This document shows positions 1-7,783 of a stretch of 64,000 bases of DNA, piece after piece (the stretch's first letter is position 1; each line of letters opens with the position of its first letter). Source of the DNA: Streptomyces xiamenensis (GTDB lineage Bacteria; Actinomycetota; Actinomycetes; Streptomycetales; Streptomycetaceae); assembly GCF_000993785.3 (NCBI RefSeq), contig NZ_CP009922.3, positions 4,216,001 to 4,280,000 of the forward strand, in the 5' to 3' direction. The translations under genes were made by a program, and so were the position numbers. Under the pieces are notes generated by a model, which worked only from the letters and a program-made list of their open reading frames with translations, had not been told where the DNA came from and ran no database searches.

Positions 1-958
1 AATAGACCAGGCCGATGAGGATCAGCAGCATGAACATGGTCCAGGCGATCGCCGCCGCCCGGCCGAGATGGAAGTTGAACCAGCCCATCTGGTACATGTA
101 CAGACCGAGCGTCTGGTACTGGGACTGCGAACCACCCGCGGGCGACCCGGCGAACAGCAGTGGCTCACCGAACAGTTGGGTCGCGCCGATGGTCGAGACC
201 ACGACGGTGAAGATGATGGTCGGGCGCAGCGACGGGATCGTCACATGGATGAACTGCTTCCAGCGACTGGCCCCGTCCAGCGCGGCCGACTCGTACAGAT
301 CGTGCGGGACCGCCTGCATCGCGGCCAGGTAGATCAGCGCGTTGTAGCCGGTCCAGCGCCAGATCACGATGGTGGAGACCGCGAACTGGCTGCTCCAGCT
401 GCCCGCTTCCCAGGAGACCGGGTCGATGCCCACCAGGCCGAGCGCCCAGTTGATCAACCCGTAGTCCCGGCCGTACAGCATCGCGAAGACCAGGGTGGCG
501 GCGGCGATGGAGGTGGCGTACGGCGTGAGCATCGCGACCCGGAACATCATCGAGCCGCGCAGCTTGTAGTTGAGCAGATGGGCGATACCCAGGGCCATCA
601 GCAGCTGCGGCACCGTGGAGATGACGCCGATGGTGAAGGTGTTGCCCAGGGCGTTCCAGAAGAACTCGTCCTCCCACAGCCGGGTGAAGTTCTGGAACCC
701 CACCCACTCCAGCTCGTTCGGGTTGTGAAGGGACACCCGGTGCAGGGCGGACCAGCCCGTGTACAGCAGAGGGAAGAGCCCGAAGGCGGCGAAGAAGACG
801 AAGAAGGGCGCGATGAAGCCGTACGGGCTCCATTTGGTGTCCCGCTGATAGCGGCGGGAACGGCGGTTGGCCCGGCGCTGCTCCTTGGCAGCGTCGCCGG
901 GCGGGGCCGCGCCCCCCGTGGAAACGGGGGGCGCGGCCGGGACGTTATCGGTCGTCAT
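1..958 (-). CDS. cebF: Sugar ABC transporter permease, CebF-like (3' end cut by window)
   Basis: This gene starts at an ATG at 958 and runs off the left edge of the window, so only about 319 N-terminal residues are present. The translation has a charged cytoplasmic N-terminus (about 45 residues), a first membrane helix around FIAPFFVFFAAFGLFPLLY, and the MalF-type permease pattern, including the cytoplasmic loop with Y-E-S-A-A-L-D-G-A near the EAA motif that docks to the shared ATPase. It follows the binding-protein gene with a 19-base gap in the same direction, so the two are one operon. By family and by the CebR box upstream of that operon it should import cellobiose or cellotriose. The second permease would lie beyond the edge. 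Substrate is inferred, not seen. Confidence 0.85.
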   Translation of the reverse strand, partial: MTTDNVPAAPPVSTGGAAPPGDAAKEQRRANRRSRRYQRDTKWSPYGFIAPFFVFFAAFGLFPLLYTGWSALHRVSLHNPNELEWVGFQNFTRLWEDEFFWNALGNTFTIGVISTVPQLLMALGIAHLLNYKLRGSMMFRVAMLTPYATSIAAATLVFAMLYGRDYGLINWALGLVGIDPVSWEAGSWSSQFAVSTIVIWRWTGYNALIYLAAMQAVPHDLYESAALDGASRWKQFIHVTIPSLRPTIIFTVVVSTIGATQLFGEPLLFAGSPAGGSQSQYQTLGLYMYQMGWFNFHLGRAAAIAWTMFMLLILIGLVY

Positions 959-977
959 TGATCCGCACCTGTTCCGA

Positions 978-2306
978 TTACTCGTCGAGGGCGTTCTGGA
1001 TCCTGCTGAGGGTGTTGCTCCACGCGGAGTCCGGCGACTCGCCCTGCTGCGCGATCTGGAGCAGACCGTCAGCGAAGGCCTCCTGGATCAGCTGGTCACG
1101 CGGACCGATGATGGTGGGCGGGATCTCCGCGGCGGCGCCGGAGAAGATCTCTCCCATCGGCATGCCCTCGAAGTAGGGGTGCGTGGCGTCCTGGACCTCG
1201 GGCGTGCTCTGCGCCTCCAGGGAGGAGGGGAAGCTGCCGCGCTCGGTGAAGAGCTTGGCCTGCTGCTCCGGGGCGGTCAGCCAGGCGGCGAGCTTGACGG
1301 CCTCTTCGTGGTTCTTGCCGGCCTCGGGCACGCCGACGAAGGCGCCGCCCCAGTTGGACGGCACGGGCGCGGGCGCCGCGTCCCACAGGCCCTCGGCGGC
1401 GTCCCCGGCCTTCTCCTGGATGTAGCCGAGCATCCAGGCGGGGCAGGAGATGGTGGCGAAGTCGCCGTTGGCCATGGCGCGTTCCCACTCGGGGGTGAAC
1501 TGCTTCTGCCGGGTGCTCAGGCCGCTCTCCTCGGTGCGCACCCCCAGCTCCCAGGCGGCCTGCACGGCTTCGCTGGTCTCGTAGACCAGTTCGCCCGAGC
1601 CGTCGTAGTAGCGCTCCTCGTAGCTGGAGACGACACCGTTGTACACGCCGCCGGGGGAGTCCACCCAGGAGACGCCGTCGGGGGCGTTCTCCTGGAACTG
1701 CTCACCGGCCTCGATGTAGGCGGTCCAGTCGCCGGCCCACAGCGCGCCGAGTTCGTCCCGGTCGGTGGGCAGCCCGGCCTCCTCCAGGAGGTCCTTGCGG
1801 TAGCAGATGGCGGTGGGGCCGATGTCGGTGCCGAGCCCGATGAGACGGCCGTCCGCACTGGTGGACTGCACCAGCTTCCACGGGGCGAAGTGGCTGGTGT
1901 CGACGTCCTCGTACTCGTTGAAGTCCACCCAGCGGGTGTTCAGGTCGCCCGCCATGTCGGCGATGTTGGCGACCTCGATGGCCTGGATGTCGGCCAGGCC
2001 GCTGCCCTGCGAGAGGCGGGTGAGCAGCTGGGCTATGTAGTCCTTGTTCTCGGTGATCGAGTCCTGCTGGATCTTGATGTGGGGGTTGGCGTCCATGTAC
2101 TCCTGGTACAGGCCGGCCTCTTCGTATCCGAACTGGCCGAAGACGCCCACGGTCAGCGTGACCTGGCCGTCGTCACCTCCGTCGCCACTGCTCGAACACG
2201 CGCCGAGCAGGCCGGTGGCGAGGGTCGCGGCAAGACCGATCGCCATCGCTCTGGCGGTCCGGCCGCGCCGGCGGTATGACACTTGGACTTGGGGTGTGTT
2301 GCGCAT
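978..2306 (-). CDS. cebE: Sugar-binding lipoprotein of ABC transporter, CebE-like
   Basis: A 442-residue extracytoplasmic binding protein. The first 36 residues are a lipoprotein signal with twin arginines (YRRRGRTAR), a hydrophobic stretch and the lipobox LLGAC, followed by a Ser/Gly/Asp linker. The rest is a family-1 solute-binding protein: an early VTLTVGVFGQFGYEEAGLYQ strand-turn and the W-rich ligand pocket typical of MalE-like proteins. It is the first gene of an operon with a permease and is divergent from a LacI-family repressor, with a perfect CebR operator between them. In Streptomyces this arrangement (cebR, cebEFG) imports cellobiose/cellotriose, the inducers released by cellulases such as those encoded at 5.9-13.1 kb. 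Confidence in the gene is high; the exact ligand is inferred. Confidence 0.9.
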   Translation of the reverse strand: MRNTPQVQVSYRRRGRTARAMAIGLAATLATGLLGACSSSGDGGDDGQVTLTVGVFGQFGYEEAGLYQEYMDANPHIKIQQDSITENKDYIAQLLTRLSQGSGLADIQAIEVANIADMAGDLNTRWVDFNEYEDVDTSHFAPWKLVQSTSADGRLIGLGTDIGPTAICYRKDLLEEAGLPTDRDELGALWAGDWTAYIEAGEQFQENAPDGVSWVDSPGGVYNGVVSSYEERYYDGSGELVYETSEAVQAAWELGVRTEESGLSTRQKQFTPEWERAMANGDFATISCPAWMLGYIQEKAGDAAEGLWDAAPAPVPSNWGGAFVGVPEAGKNHEEAVKLAAWLTAPEQQAKLFTERGSFPSSLEAQSTPEVQDATHPYFEGMPMGEIFSGAAAEIPPTIIGPRDQLIQEAFADGLLQIAQQGESPDSAWSNTLSRIQNALDE

Positions 2307-2423
2307 AGCGGGTCGTCCTCCTGGCGCACTGACGTTGCCTTCCCGGCCGGGGTGGTGCGGCGCGCGTGTGTGGGGGTGGGGCCTGGGTTCGGAACGTACG
2401 GGGTCTGTAGGGTTTCTGATGTG

Positions 2424-2437
2424 TGGGAGCGCTCCCA
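2424..2437. promoter_or_regulatory. CebR operator, perfect 14-bp palindrome
   Basis: The sequence TGGGAGCGCTCCCA lies in the divergent spacer, 118 bases upstream of cebE and 114 upstream of cebR. It is the consensus palindrome for the cellulose-utilisation repressor CebR in Streptomyces. Its position suggests that it controls the importer and perhaps cebR itself. Confidence 0.9.
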
Positions 2438-2550
2438 GTTGTGATGGGTTGAAGGCTCCCCGAGCCCTTGGCGGGTGTCAAGGCATCGGACACGACGACT
2501 CGGTTTCCGTGATGTAGTTGGAACGGGGCGGGCGAACGGGAGGAAAAGCG

Positions 2551-3588
2551 ATGGTTCGTACAGGACGCGGCAGTGGCCGCGACGGCAGACCGACCCTGGA
2601 ACAGGTCGCCGCCCGCGCGGGCGTCGGCCGGGGCACGGTGTCCCGTGTGATCAACGGCTCCCCACGGGTGAGTGACCGCACCCGTGCCACGGTGGAGGCG
2701 GCGATCGCCGACCTGGGCTACGTGCCGCACCGCGCGGCCCGTGCCCTCGCCGCGAACCGCGCCGACGCCATCGCGCTCGTCATCCCCGAGGCCGAGGCCC
2801 GGCTGTTCGCCGAACCGTACTTCTCCGGCATCATCCGCGGCGTCACCGCCGAACTCGCCGACACCGACATCCAGCTGCTGCTCACCCTGATCCGCACCCC
2901 GAAGGAACGCCAGCGCTTCGGCCAGTACGCCTCCAGCCGTCGGGTGGACGGCGTCCTGCTGGTTTCCGTGCACGGCGATGACCCCCTGCCCGACCTGCTC
3001 ACCGAGATCGGTATGCCCGCGGTCATGAACGGCCGCCGCTCGGCCCAGGAGACCTTCCCGCACGTCGACTGCGACAACCTCGGCGGCGCCCAGCTCGCCG
3101 TCGAACACCTGCTGGGTCGCGGCCGGGGCACGGTCGCCACCATCACCGGACCGCTGGACATGTACGCGGCCCAGTGCCGGCTGTCCGGCTACCAGGAGGC
3201 CCTGCGGGCCGCCGGGCGCGAGGCCGACGACGAGCTGATCGCGCACGGCGACTTCACCGAGGAGAGCGGGCACGCGGCGATGCGCGCGCTGCTGCGCCGG
3301 CGCCCCGGCCTCGACGCGGTGTTCTGCGCCTCCGACCTGATGGCGATCGGTGCCCGCCGGGCGCTGCGGGAGGTGGGCCGTACGGTGCCGGGGGACGTCG
3401 CCCTCGTCGGGTTCGACGACTCCTCCATGGCGCGGCACATGGACCCGCCGCTGACCAGCGTCCGGCAGCCGATGGAAGGCATGGGGCGGGCGATGACCCG
3501 GGCGCTGCTCGCGGAGATCACGGAGGGCGGCCCGGAGCGGGCGCACACGGTCCTGCCGACCGAACTGGTGCGCCGCTCGTCGTCCTGA
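2551..3588 (+). CDS. cebR: LacI-family cellulose-utilisation repressor CebR
   Basis: A 345-residue LacI/GalR repressor. The N-terminus has the LacI helix-turn-helix and hinge (TLEQVAARAGVGRGTVSRVING, then AARALAANR), followed by a periplasmic-binding-like sensor domain with the late motif VPGDVALVGFDDSSMARHMDPPLTSVRQP. The ATG at 2551 is chosen because GGGAGG sits seven bases upstream; a TTG at 2518 would only add a basic tail without a ribosome site. The gene is divergent from cebE. Five CebR-type palindromes in this window lie beside cebE and the three cellulase genes, so this protein most likely represses import and hydrolysis until cellobiose or cellotriose binds it. Confidence 0.92.
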   Translation: MVRTGRGSGRDGRPTLEQVAARAGVGRGTVSRVINGSPRVSDRTRATVEAAIADLGYVPHRAARALAANRADAIALVIPEAEARLFAEPYFSGIIRGVTAELADTDIQLLLTLIRTPKERQRFGQYASSRRVDGVLLVSVHGDDPLPDLLTEIGMPAVMNGRRSAQETFPHVDCDNLGGAQLAVEHLLGRGRGTVATITGPLDMYAAQCRLSGYQEALRAAGREADDELIAHGDFTEESGHAAMRALLRRRPGLDAVFCASDLMAIGARRALREVGRTVPGDVALVGFDDSSMARHMDPPLTSVRQPMEGMGRAMTRALLAEITEGGPERAHTVLPTELVRRSSS

Positions 3589-4141
3589 GTCCTGTCCGAC
3601 GGATCCGCCCGGCCCGCGGCCCGCCACCTCGCTGTGTTGTCGAACTGCCCGACCAGCCCGCTACGAGGGCGACCCTCCGCCGTGCGGTGCTCCCCCCAGT
3701 CTTCGGCCTGGGCGCTCCCCAGCACCAGACGCAACGGGCGCGCCCTTCGGTCGGACTGGGATGCCTTGACGACAGGCCGTGGGGGAGCGTGGACGGATGC
3801 CCGTACGAGACATCCAGTGGTGGCCGAATGACCGTTCCGGGCAAGCGCGTGGGCAGCGGCCGATGGTCCTTCCGGGCACCGCGCGCTGTGCTGTCAGACC
3901 GCGCGGACAGGCTCGCGGCGCAACCGCAGGCGGGAAAGCGGGGCCGAAGGGGCCTCTTGTGGCAGGGGCGCCGGACCGGGGAGAGTCCGGTGGCCCGCTG
4001 TGGCGTGGCGTGGGGGGAAGCCCGCTTCTGCCTTCTCCGGCTGCCCGGTTGACCGCGTCCACTGCCCGGCGGTGCCCGGATGGGCACCACCGGGCCGCCC
4101 GGCGGTACGGCGCCGTACGGCCTGCGCGATCCTCCGGCGGG
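3589..4141. other. 553-base intergenic stretch, no gene recognised
   Basis: No convincing coding frame lies between cebR and the oxidoreductase gene, which converge. A short stem, CCCAG (3695-3699) with CTGGG (3708-3712) around TCTTCGG, sits in a run of C-rich sequence (3690-3723). It resembles short hairpin elements scattered between Streptomyces genes, and could end cebR transcription. Nothing else is recognised. Confidence 0.4.
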
Positions 4142-5128
4142 CTACCCGAGCGGATCGGCGGCGTGGTGGCGTGCCGCGTGGGCCGCGCGTTCGCCCGCCC
4201 CGGACAGCGCGCCGGCGGCGCGCCGGGAGGCCACGGCCGCGGCGATGTCCTCGGCGAGCAGATCGGCGTTGACCTGCGCCGCCGCCACCGAGCCCTGCCC
4301 GGCGGCCGTGATGACCTGGGCGCGCGGGTCGACGACATTGCCCGCCGCCCACACCCCCGGCACGTCGGTGCGGCCGTTCGCGTCGACCGCCATGAAGCCG
4401 TTCGGCCGGCGCCGCGCGCCGAGTGCGACCAGGACCTCGTCCCGGGGAACGAAGGCCGGCGCCACGAACACGGCCTCCCGTACCACCGAACCTGTGCCGT
4501 CCACCTCCACTCCGCGCAGCCGGTCGTCCTCGACGGCCAGCCGGTTGACCCGGCCCGTGACGATCCGGACCCCGCGCGCCTCCAACTGCTCCCGCTCCTG
4601 GGGCGCGACGGGCACGTCGTGCGGGAAGTAGGCGATGTCGCCCGACCACTGACCGAGCAGCAGCGCCAGGTGCACGCTGCCGATGACGCCGATCGGGCGG
4701 TCCCTGACCTCGTACCCGTGGCAGTACGGGCAGGCCGCCACCTCCTTGCCCCAGCGCTCCCGCACACCGGGGATGCCGGGCAGTTCGTCGCGCAAGCCGG
4801 TCGCCAGGATGAGCCGGCGCGCGGTGAGCCGCCGCCCGTCCCCGAGCCGCACCGCGAACCCGTCACCCGCGGCCCGCACGTCCTCCACCAGGGCATCGAT
4901 CAGATTCACGCCGTACCCGGCGACCTCGGTCCGGCCGATCGCCAGGAGCTCACCCGGGGGCAGGCCGTCCCGGGACAGGAAGCCGTGCATATGGGCGGCG
5001 GGGGCATTGCGGGGTGCCCCGCCGTCCACCACGGCCACCCGCCGGCGGGCCCGCCCCAGCACCAGCGCGGCACTGAGCCCGGCCGCACCGCCGCCCATGA
5101 TCAGCGTGTCGTACGCGTCGTCGGTCAT
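4142..5128 (-). CDS. FAD/NAD(P)-dependent oxidoreductase, thioredoxin-reductase-like
   Basis: A 328-residue flavoprotein. The start at 5128 is supported by GGAGGTGG five bases upstream; an upstream ATG at 5215 lacks one. It begins with a Rossmann dinucleotide fold (LIMGGGAAGLSAALVLGR) for FAD, has a central CPYCHGYEVRD segment in the position of the thioredoxin-reductase redox cysteines, a NAD(P)-binding region after it, and the late FAD motif NGRTDVPGVWAAGNVVDP. Proteins of this type (GliT/HlmI-like or ferredoxin/thiol reductases) pass electrons to or from a dithiol. No thioredoxin gene is next to it, so the partner is unknown. It converges on cebR and is divergent from the VOC gene. Confidence 0.85.
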   Translation of the reverse strand: MTDDAYDTLIMGGGAAGLSAALVLGRARRRVAVVDGGAPRNAPAAHMHGFLSRDGLPPGELLAIGRTEVAGYGVNLIDALVEDVRAAGDGFAVRLGDGRRLTARRLILATGLRDELPGIPGVRERWGKEVAACPYCHGYEVRDRPIGVIGSVHLALLLGQWSGDIAYFPHDVPVAPQEREQLEARGVRIVTGRVNRLAVEDDRLRGVEVDGTGSVVREAVFVAPAFVPRDEVLVALGARRRPNGFMAVDANGRTDVPGVWAAGNVVDPRAQVITAAGQGSVAAAQVNADLLAEDIAAAVASRRAAGALSGAGERAAHAARHHAADPLG

Positions 5129-5459
5129 CCTGACCACCTCCGCGACCGAGCATGCGAAGCGCGATGCGTCAGCGACAACTTCTGTTGCCATTTCCGGGAT
5201 GCGTGGGGGGGTCACTGTTCAAGAAGTGAACGCGAGCGGGCGGTGTGCGGGCTCGGCCCGGGGACGTGAGCGACTCCGCGTCGTCACCGGGAAACCGTCC
5301 ACCCCGATCGCTCGCGTGCGGCCGGCCGCCCTCCGGTCCACCCGCCTCGGGGCACAGCTGCCGGTGGGCCGGCTCGGATGCGTGTGCCGTACCCGCCGCG
5401 GGAACCCGCGCGGCTGCCGTTCGTCACGGATTGTCAGTGGCCGGTGACACCATCGGAGC
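5129..5459. other. Divergent spacer, 331 bases, no gene recognised
   Basis: This spacer holds the divergent promoters of the flavoprotein and the VOC protein. Two short inverted repeats are visible: CAAC-TTCT-GTTG near 5180 and GTTCA-AGAAG-TGAAC at 5217-5231. Either could be an operator, but neither matches a site I can name. Confidence 0.35.
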
Positions 5460-5801
5460 ATGGACGAGGTGGCGGAAGAGATCGTGCCGGTGCTGCGGGT
5501 GGCCGATGCCGGTCTCGCGGTGGAGTGGTGGGGGCGGCTGGGCTTCGCGAAGGTGTGGGAGCACCGGTTCGAGCCGGGATTTCCGGCCTTCGTGGAGGTG
5601 GTGCGCGGGCGGGTGAAGGTGTTTCTGTCCGAGCACACCGGTGACGCCCCGCCCGGCGGGCTCGTGCATCTGCGGCTGCGGGACATCGACGCCGTGGCCG
5701 CCGAGTTCGCGGTCGATGTCACGGAACAGCCGTGGGGGCGCGAGATGGAGCTGACCGATCCGGACGGAAATCGCGTGCGGGTCGGTACGCCGCCCGGATA
5801 G
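5460..5801 (+). CDS. VOC-family (glyoxalase/bleomycin-resistance-fold) protein
   Basis: A 113-residue single-module VOC protein. It has the repeated beta-alpha-beta-beta-beta pattern: VPVLRVADAGLAVEWWGRLGF at the start and a second half with HLRLRDIDAVAAEF and the closing MELTDPDGNRVRVGTPPG. The length matches small glyoxalase-like or bleomycin-binding proteins that act as dimers. It could bind a small toxic ligand or be a metal enzyme; the sequence does not decide. It stands alone and is followed by a strong hairpin terminator. Confidence 0.8.
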   Translation: MDEVAEEIVPVLRVADAGLAVEWWGRLGFAKVWEHRFEPGFPAFVEVVRGRVKVFLSEHTGDAPPGGLVHLRLRDIDAVAAEFAVDVTEQPWGREMELTDPDGNRVRVGTPPG

Positions 5802-5811
5802 GCGGGCAGCA

Positions 5812-5848
5812 ACCCGCCCCCGGGCCGCAGGGGGCGCCGGGGGCGGGT
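5812..5848. terminator. Bidirectional hairpin terminator
   Basis: ACCCGCCCCCGG (5812-5823) pairs with CCGGGGGCGGGT (5837-5848) across a 13-base loop. It lies between the convergent VOC and GH6 genes and could serve both. Confidence 0.75.
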
Positions 5849-5892
5849 GCGTTCAGGAGGGGGTGAAACCGGTGGTGCGTTGTGCGGTCAGG

Positions 5893-7158
5893 TCACAGGG
5901 GCGGGTAGGCGTTCGCCAGGAGCTCCTGGAACTGGGCGGAGAACCAGTGTCCGGAGACCGGGGCGTCCGGCAGGGCACCGGACATGTTGTTGTTGTTGCG
6001 GGGGTTGCCCTCGTAGGTCGGGTCGCACATGCGGTCGAAGCCCTTGCCCTCGTCGTTCGGGATCTCGGTGCTCGAGCCGTCGGACTCGCCCGGGGGCTTC
6101 ATCCACACGTACGCGTCGATCCCGGTGGCGGGAGCGGCGGTCGGGCGCTCACCGAGGCCGGCGCCGGCCTGGTTGCACCAGTTGCCCTGGTGGATACGGC
6201 CATCGACGCGGCTGCCCTCGACGAAGGCGTCCAGGCTGGTGCGCGGACCGGGGCCGGAGGGCCGGTCGGAGCCGCCCCAGCCGCTGCGGGAGGTGTCGAT
6301 CAGCATGCCGATGCCGGAGTTGAAGCCCTGCCGGACCAGCTCGGTGCGGAAGGCCTGGGCGAAGCCCTGGTTGTCGACGTAGCGGTTCCAGTCGACCCAC
6401 TTCGACTCACGGACCGAGGCGCCGTTGATGGAGTCACTGATGGAGTAGTACGGCTCGACCGCCGGCCCGAAGTTGGCCGTGTTGACGATGAAGCCGTGGA
6501 CGTCGTCGACGGTGGCGCCGCCGGTGGTGGCGGCCGTCTTGAACAGCTCGGCGGAGGCGGTGAAGTTGTCGTCCCAGCCGATCCAGCCGTAGTGCCCGGC
6601 GTCAATGTAGTTGTAGACGTTCGGGATGGCACCGAGCTGGTCAAGGGCATAGGCCACGCCCTCGACATAGTTGCCGTTGGCCTTCATCACGTCGCACTCG
6701 GGGGTGGCCGTGGGCCGCGGGGTGACGTTGGTGACGAGGTTGGGCAGCGAGTCGATCTCGATCGTCGTCACGATCCGCAGATCCGCGTAGGCCGGATCGG
6801 CGAGGATCTCCGCGATCGGATCGATGAACTCGGACTTGTACCGGTCGATCTCGGTCGGGCCCAGCTCACCGTTGGACGCCAGAGCCGAACAGTCACGGCC
6901 CGGCAGGTTGTAGACGACGACCTGGAAGACGAACGCGTCGCTCCCGGCCGCCTGCTCCACCGCCGTATCGAGGTGGTCGCGCAGACCCATCGTGCGGCCC
7001 CCGCCCTGACCATCACCCTCGATCGCAGCCGTCCGGTCCAGCCACACACCCGTCGGCTGATCCGCGATCTGACTGCCACCCGGTTCGGCGGCGGCGTTGG
7101 CCGACCACTCCGGATTCACATACACACCAGCACCGACATACGGGTTGTCCACCCGGTC
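5893..7158 (-). repeat. Left arm of 1266-bp inverted repeat (GH6 catalytic domain)
   Basis: This segment and 11840-13105 on the other strand encode nearly the same 421 residues, with equal length and no insertion or deletion. Long runs, for example around the signature 1 motif and the last 190 residues, also match at silent positions. Confidence 0.9.
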
Positions 7159-7308
7159 CAGAGTGCTGGGCTCCTCGTTGGCCGAGGCGGCACCCAGGGT
7201 GCCGACGGTCAGTGCGCCGGCGCCGAGAAGGGCGCCCGCCGCCAGGGCGATCCGGCGTCCGCGGCGGTGCGGCGGATGCTCGTGCGGGGGGTTCATGGTG
7301 CGGCTCAT
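5893..7308 (-). CDS. Secreted GH6 exocellulase (Cel6B-like), no binding module
   Basis: A 471-residue secreted enzyme that should cut cellobiose from cellulose chain ends. Residues 1 to about 44 are a signal peptide with arginines and an ALAAGALLGAGAL core; the catalytic domain starts at residue 51 (DRVDNPYVGAG). It carries GH6 signature 1 (VVYNLPGRDCSALASNG) and signature 2 (IVTTIEIDSLPN) and closely resembles Thermobifida Cel6B, an exocellulase, along its whole length. The start at 7308 has GGAGG nine bases upstream. No CBM is present. The catalytic domain is nearly identical to that of the second GH6 gene at 11.3 kb (21 differences in 421 residues by my count). A CebR-like site lies about 255 bases upstream. 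Confidence 0.92.
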   Translation of the reverse strand: MSRTMNPPHEHPPHRRGRRIALAAGALLGAGALTVGTLGAASANEEPSTLDRVDNPYVGAGVYVNPEWSANAAAEPGGSQIADQPTGVWLDRTAAIEGDGQGGGRTMGLRDHLDTAVEQAAGSDAFVFQVVVYNLPGRDCSALASNGELGPTEIDRYKSEFIDPIAEILADPAYADLRIVTTIEIDSLPNLVTNVTPRPTATPECDVMKANGNYVEGVAYALDQLGAIPNVYNYIDAGHYGWIGWDDNFTASAELFKTAATTGGATVDDVHGFIVNTANFGPAVEPYYSISDSINGASVRESKWVDWNRYVDNQGFAQAFRTELVRQGFNSGIGMLIDTSRSGWGGSDRPSGPGPRTSLDAFVEGSRVDGRIHQGNWCNQAGAGLGERPTAAPATGIDAYVWMKPPGESDGSSTEIPNDEGKGFDRMCDPTYEGNPRNNNNMSGALPDAPVSGHWFSAQFQELLANAYPPL

Positions 7309-7564
7309 CGCAGTCTTCCTCCGTTGTGGGGGTTGGAGTGTTCTGCTGAAAGGTGTGCCTGTGCCGGTTCGGCCGGTGGCGCGACCACGAGGGTCGTACC
7401 CGGTGGCCGGCCCGCCGCCGGTGGCCCCGCGGTGCGCGGGGCCGGTGTGGGTGTGACGGGTGCGGCGGGTGGGTCGTGGGGGCGTGTGGGGTCGTGGGGG
7501 TGGGATGGGGATACGGAACGGTGTCCGCTGCCTCGTGACGCGTCGTCCAGAGCGCCCTTGGGCT

Positions 7565-7578
7565 TGGAACCGCTCCCA
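7565..7578. promoter_or_regulatory. CebR-like operator, two mismatches
   Basis: TGGAACCGCTCCCA matches the CebR palindrome at 12 of 14 positions; one half-site is intact. It lies 257 bases upstream of the left GH6 gene and 206 upstream of the GH48 gene. Confidence 0.65.
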
Positions 7579-7694
7579 CTGGTTGAAGGGACCGTAGGAC
7601 ACGAAGCCCCCATTCGCCAAGGGGGCGTTCGAGAAATAACCGTCAGAGGCGGTACTCCAGGGGGTTGACGTGCACACCTCGTAGACAGAATCCT

Positions 7695-7708
7695 TGGGAG
7701 CGCTCCCA
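7695..7708. promoter_or_regulatory. CebR operator, perfect
   Basis: TGGGAGCGCTCCCA lies 76 bases upstream of the GH48 start in the divergent GH6-GH48 spacer (7309-7783), where it should repress GH48 transcription when no cello-oligosaccharide is present. Confidence 0.9.
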
Positions 7709-7783
7709 CTGGTTTGGTTCGATCAAGCACCTCCGTACGAACAGCACGGCCTCTCACCCCCCACCGAGCCGCGAGGAGGCACG

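Noticed and set aside
3661..4141. Possible transposase or other gene remnant in the spacer after cebR
   Set aside because: Several open frames exist, but all have random-looking composition for high-GC DNA and none resembles a known protein.
5217..5231. GTTCA-AGAAG-TGAAC as a defined operator
   Set aside because: The arms are only five bases and no matching regulator is adjacent; it is noted as a spacer feature only.
7309..7677. Longer start for the left GH6 protein (594 residues)
   Set aside because: The added sequence is low-complexity, contains the CebR-like operator and precedes a normal signal peptide with a good ribosome site at 7308.
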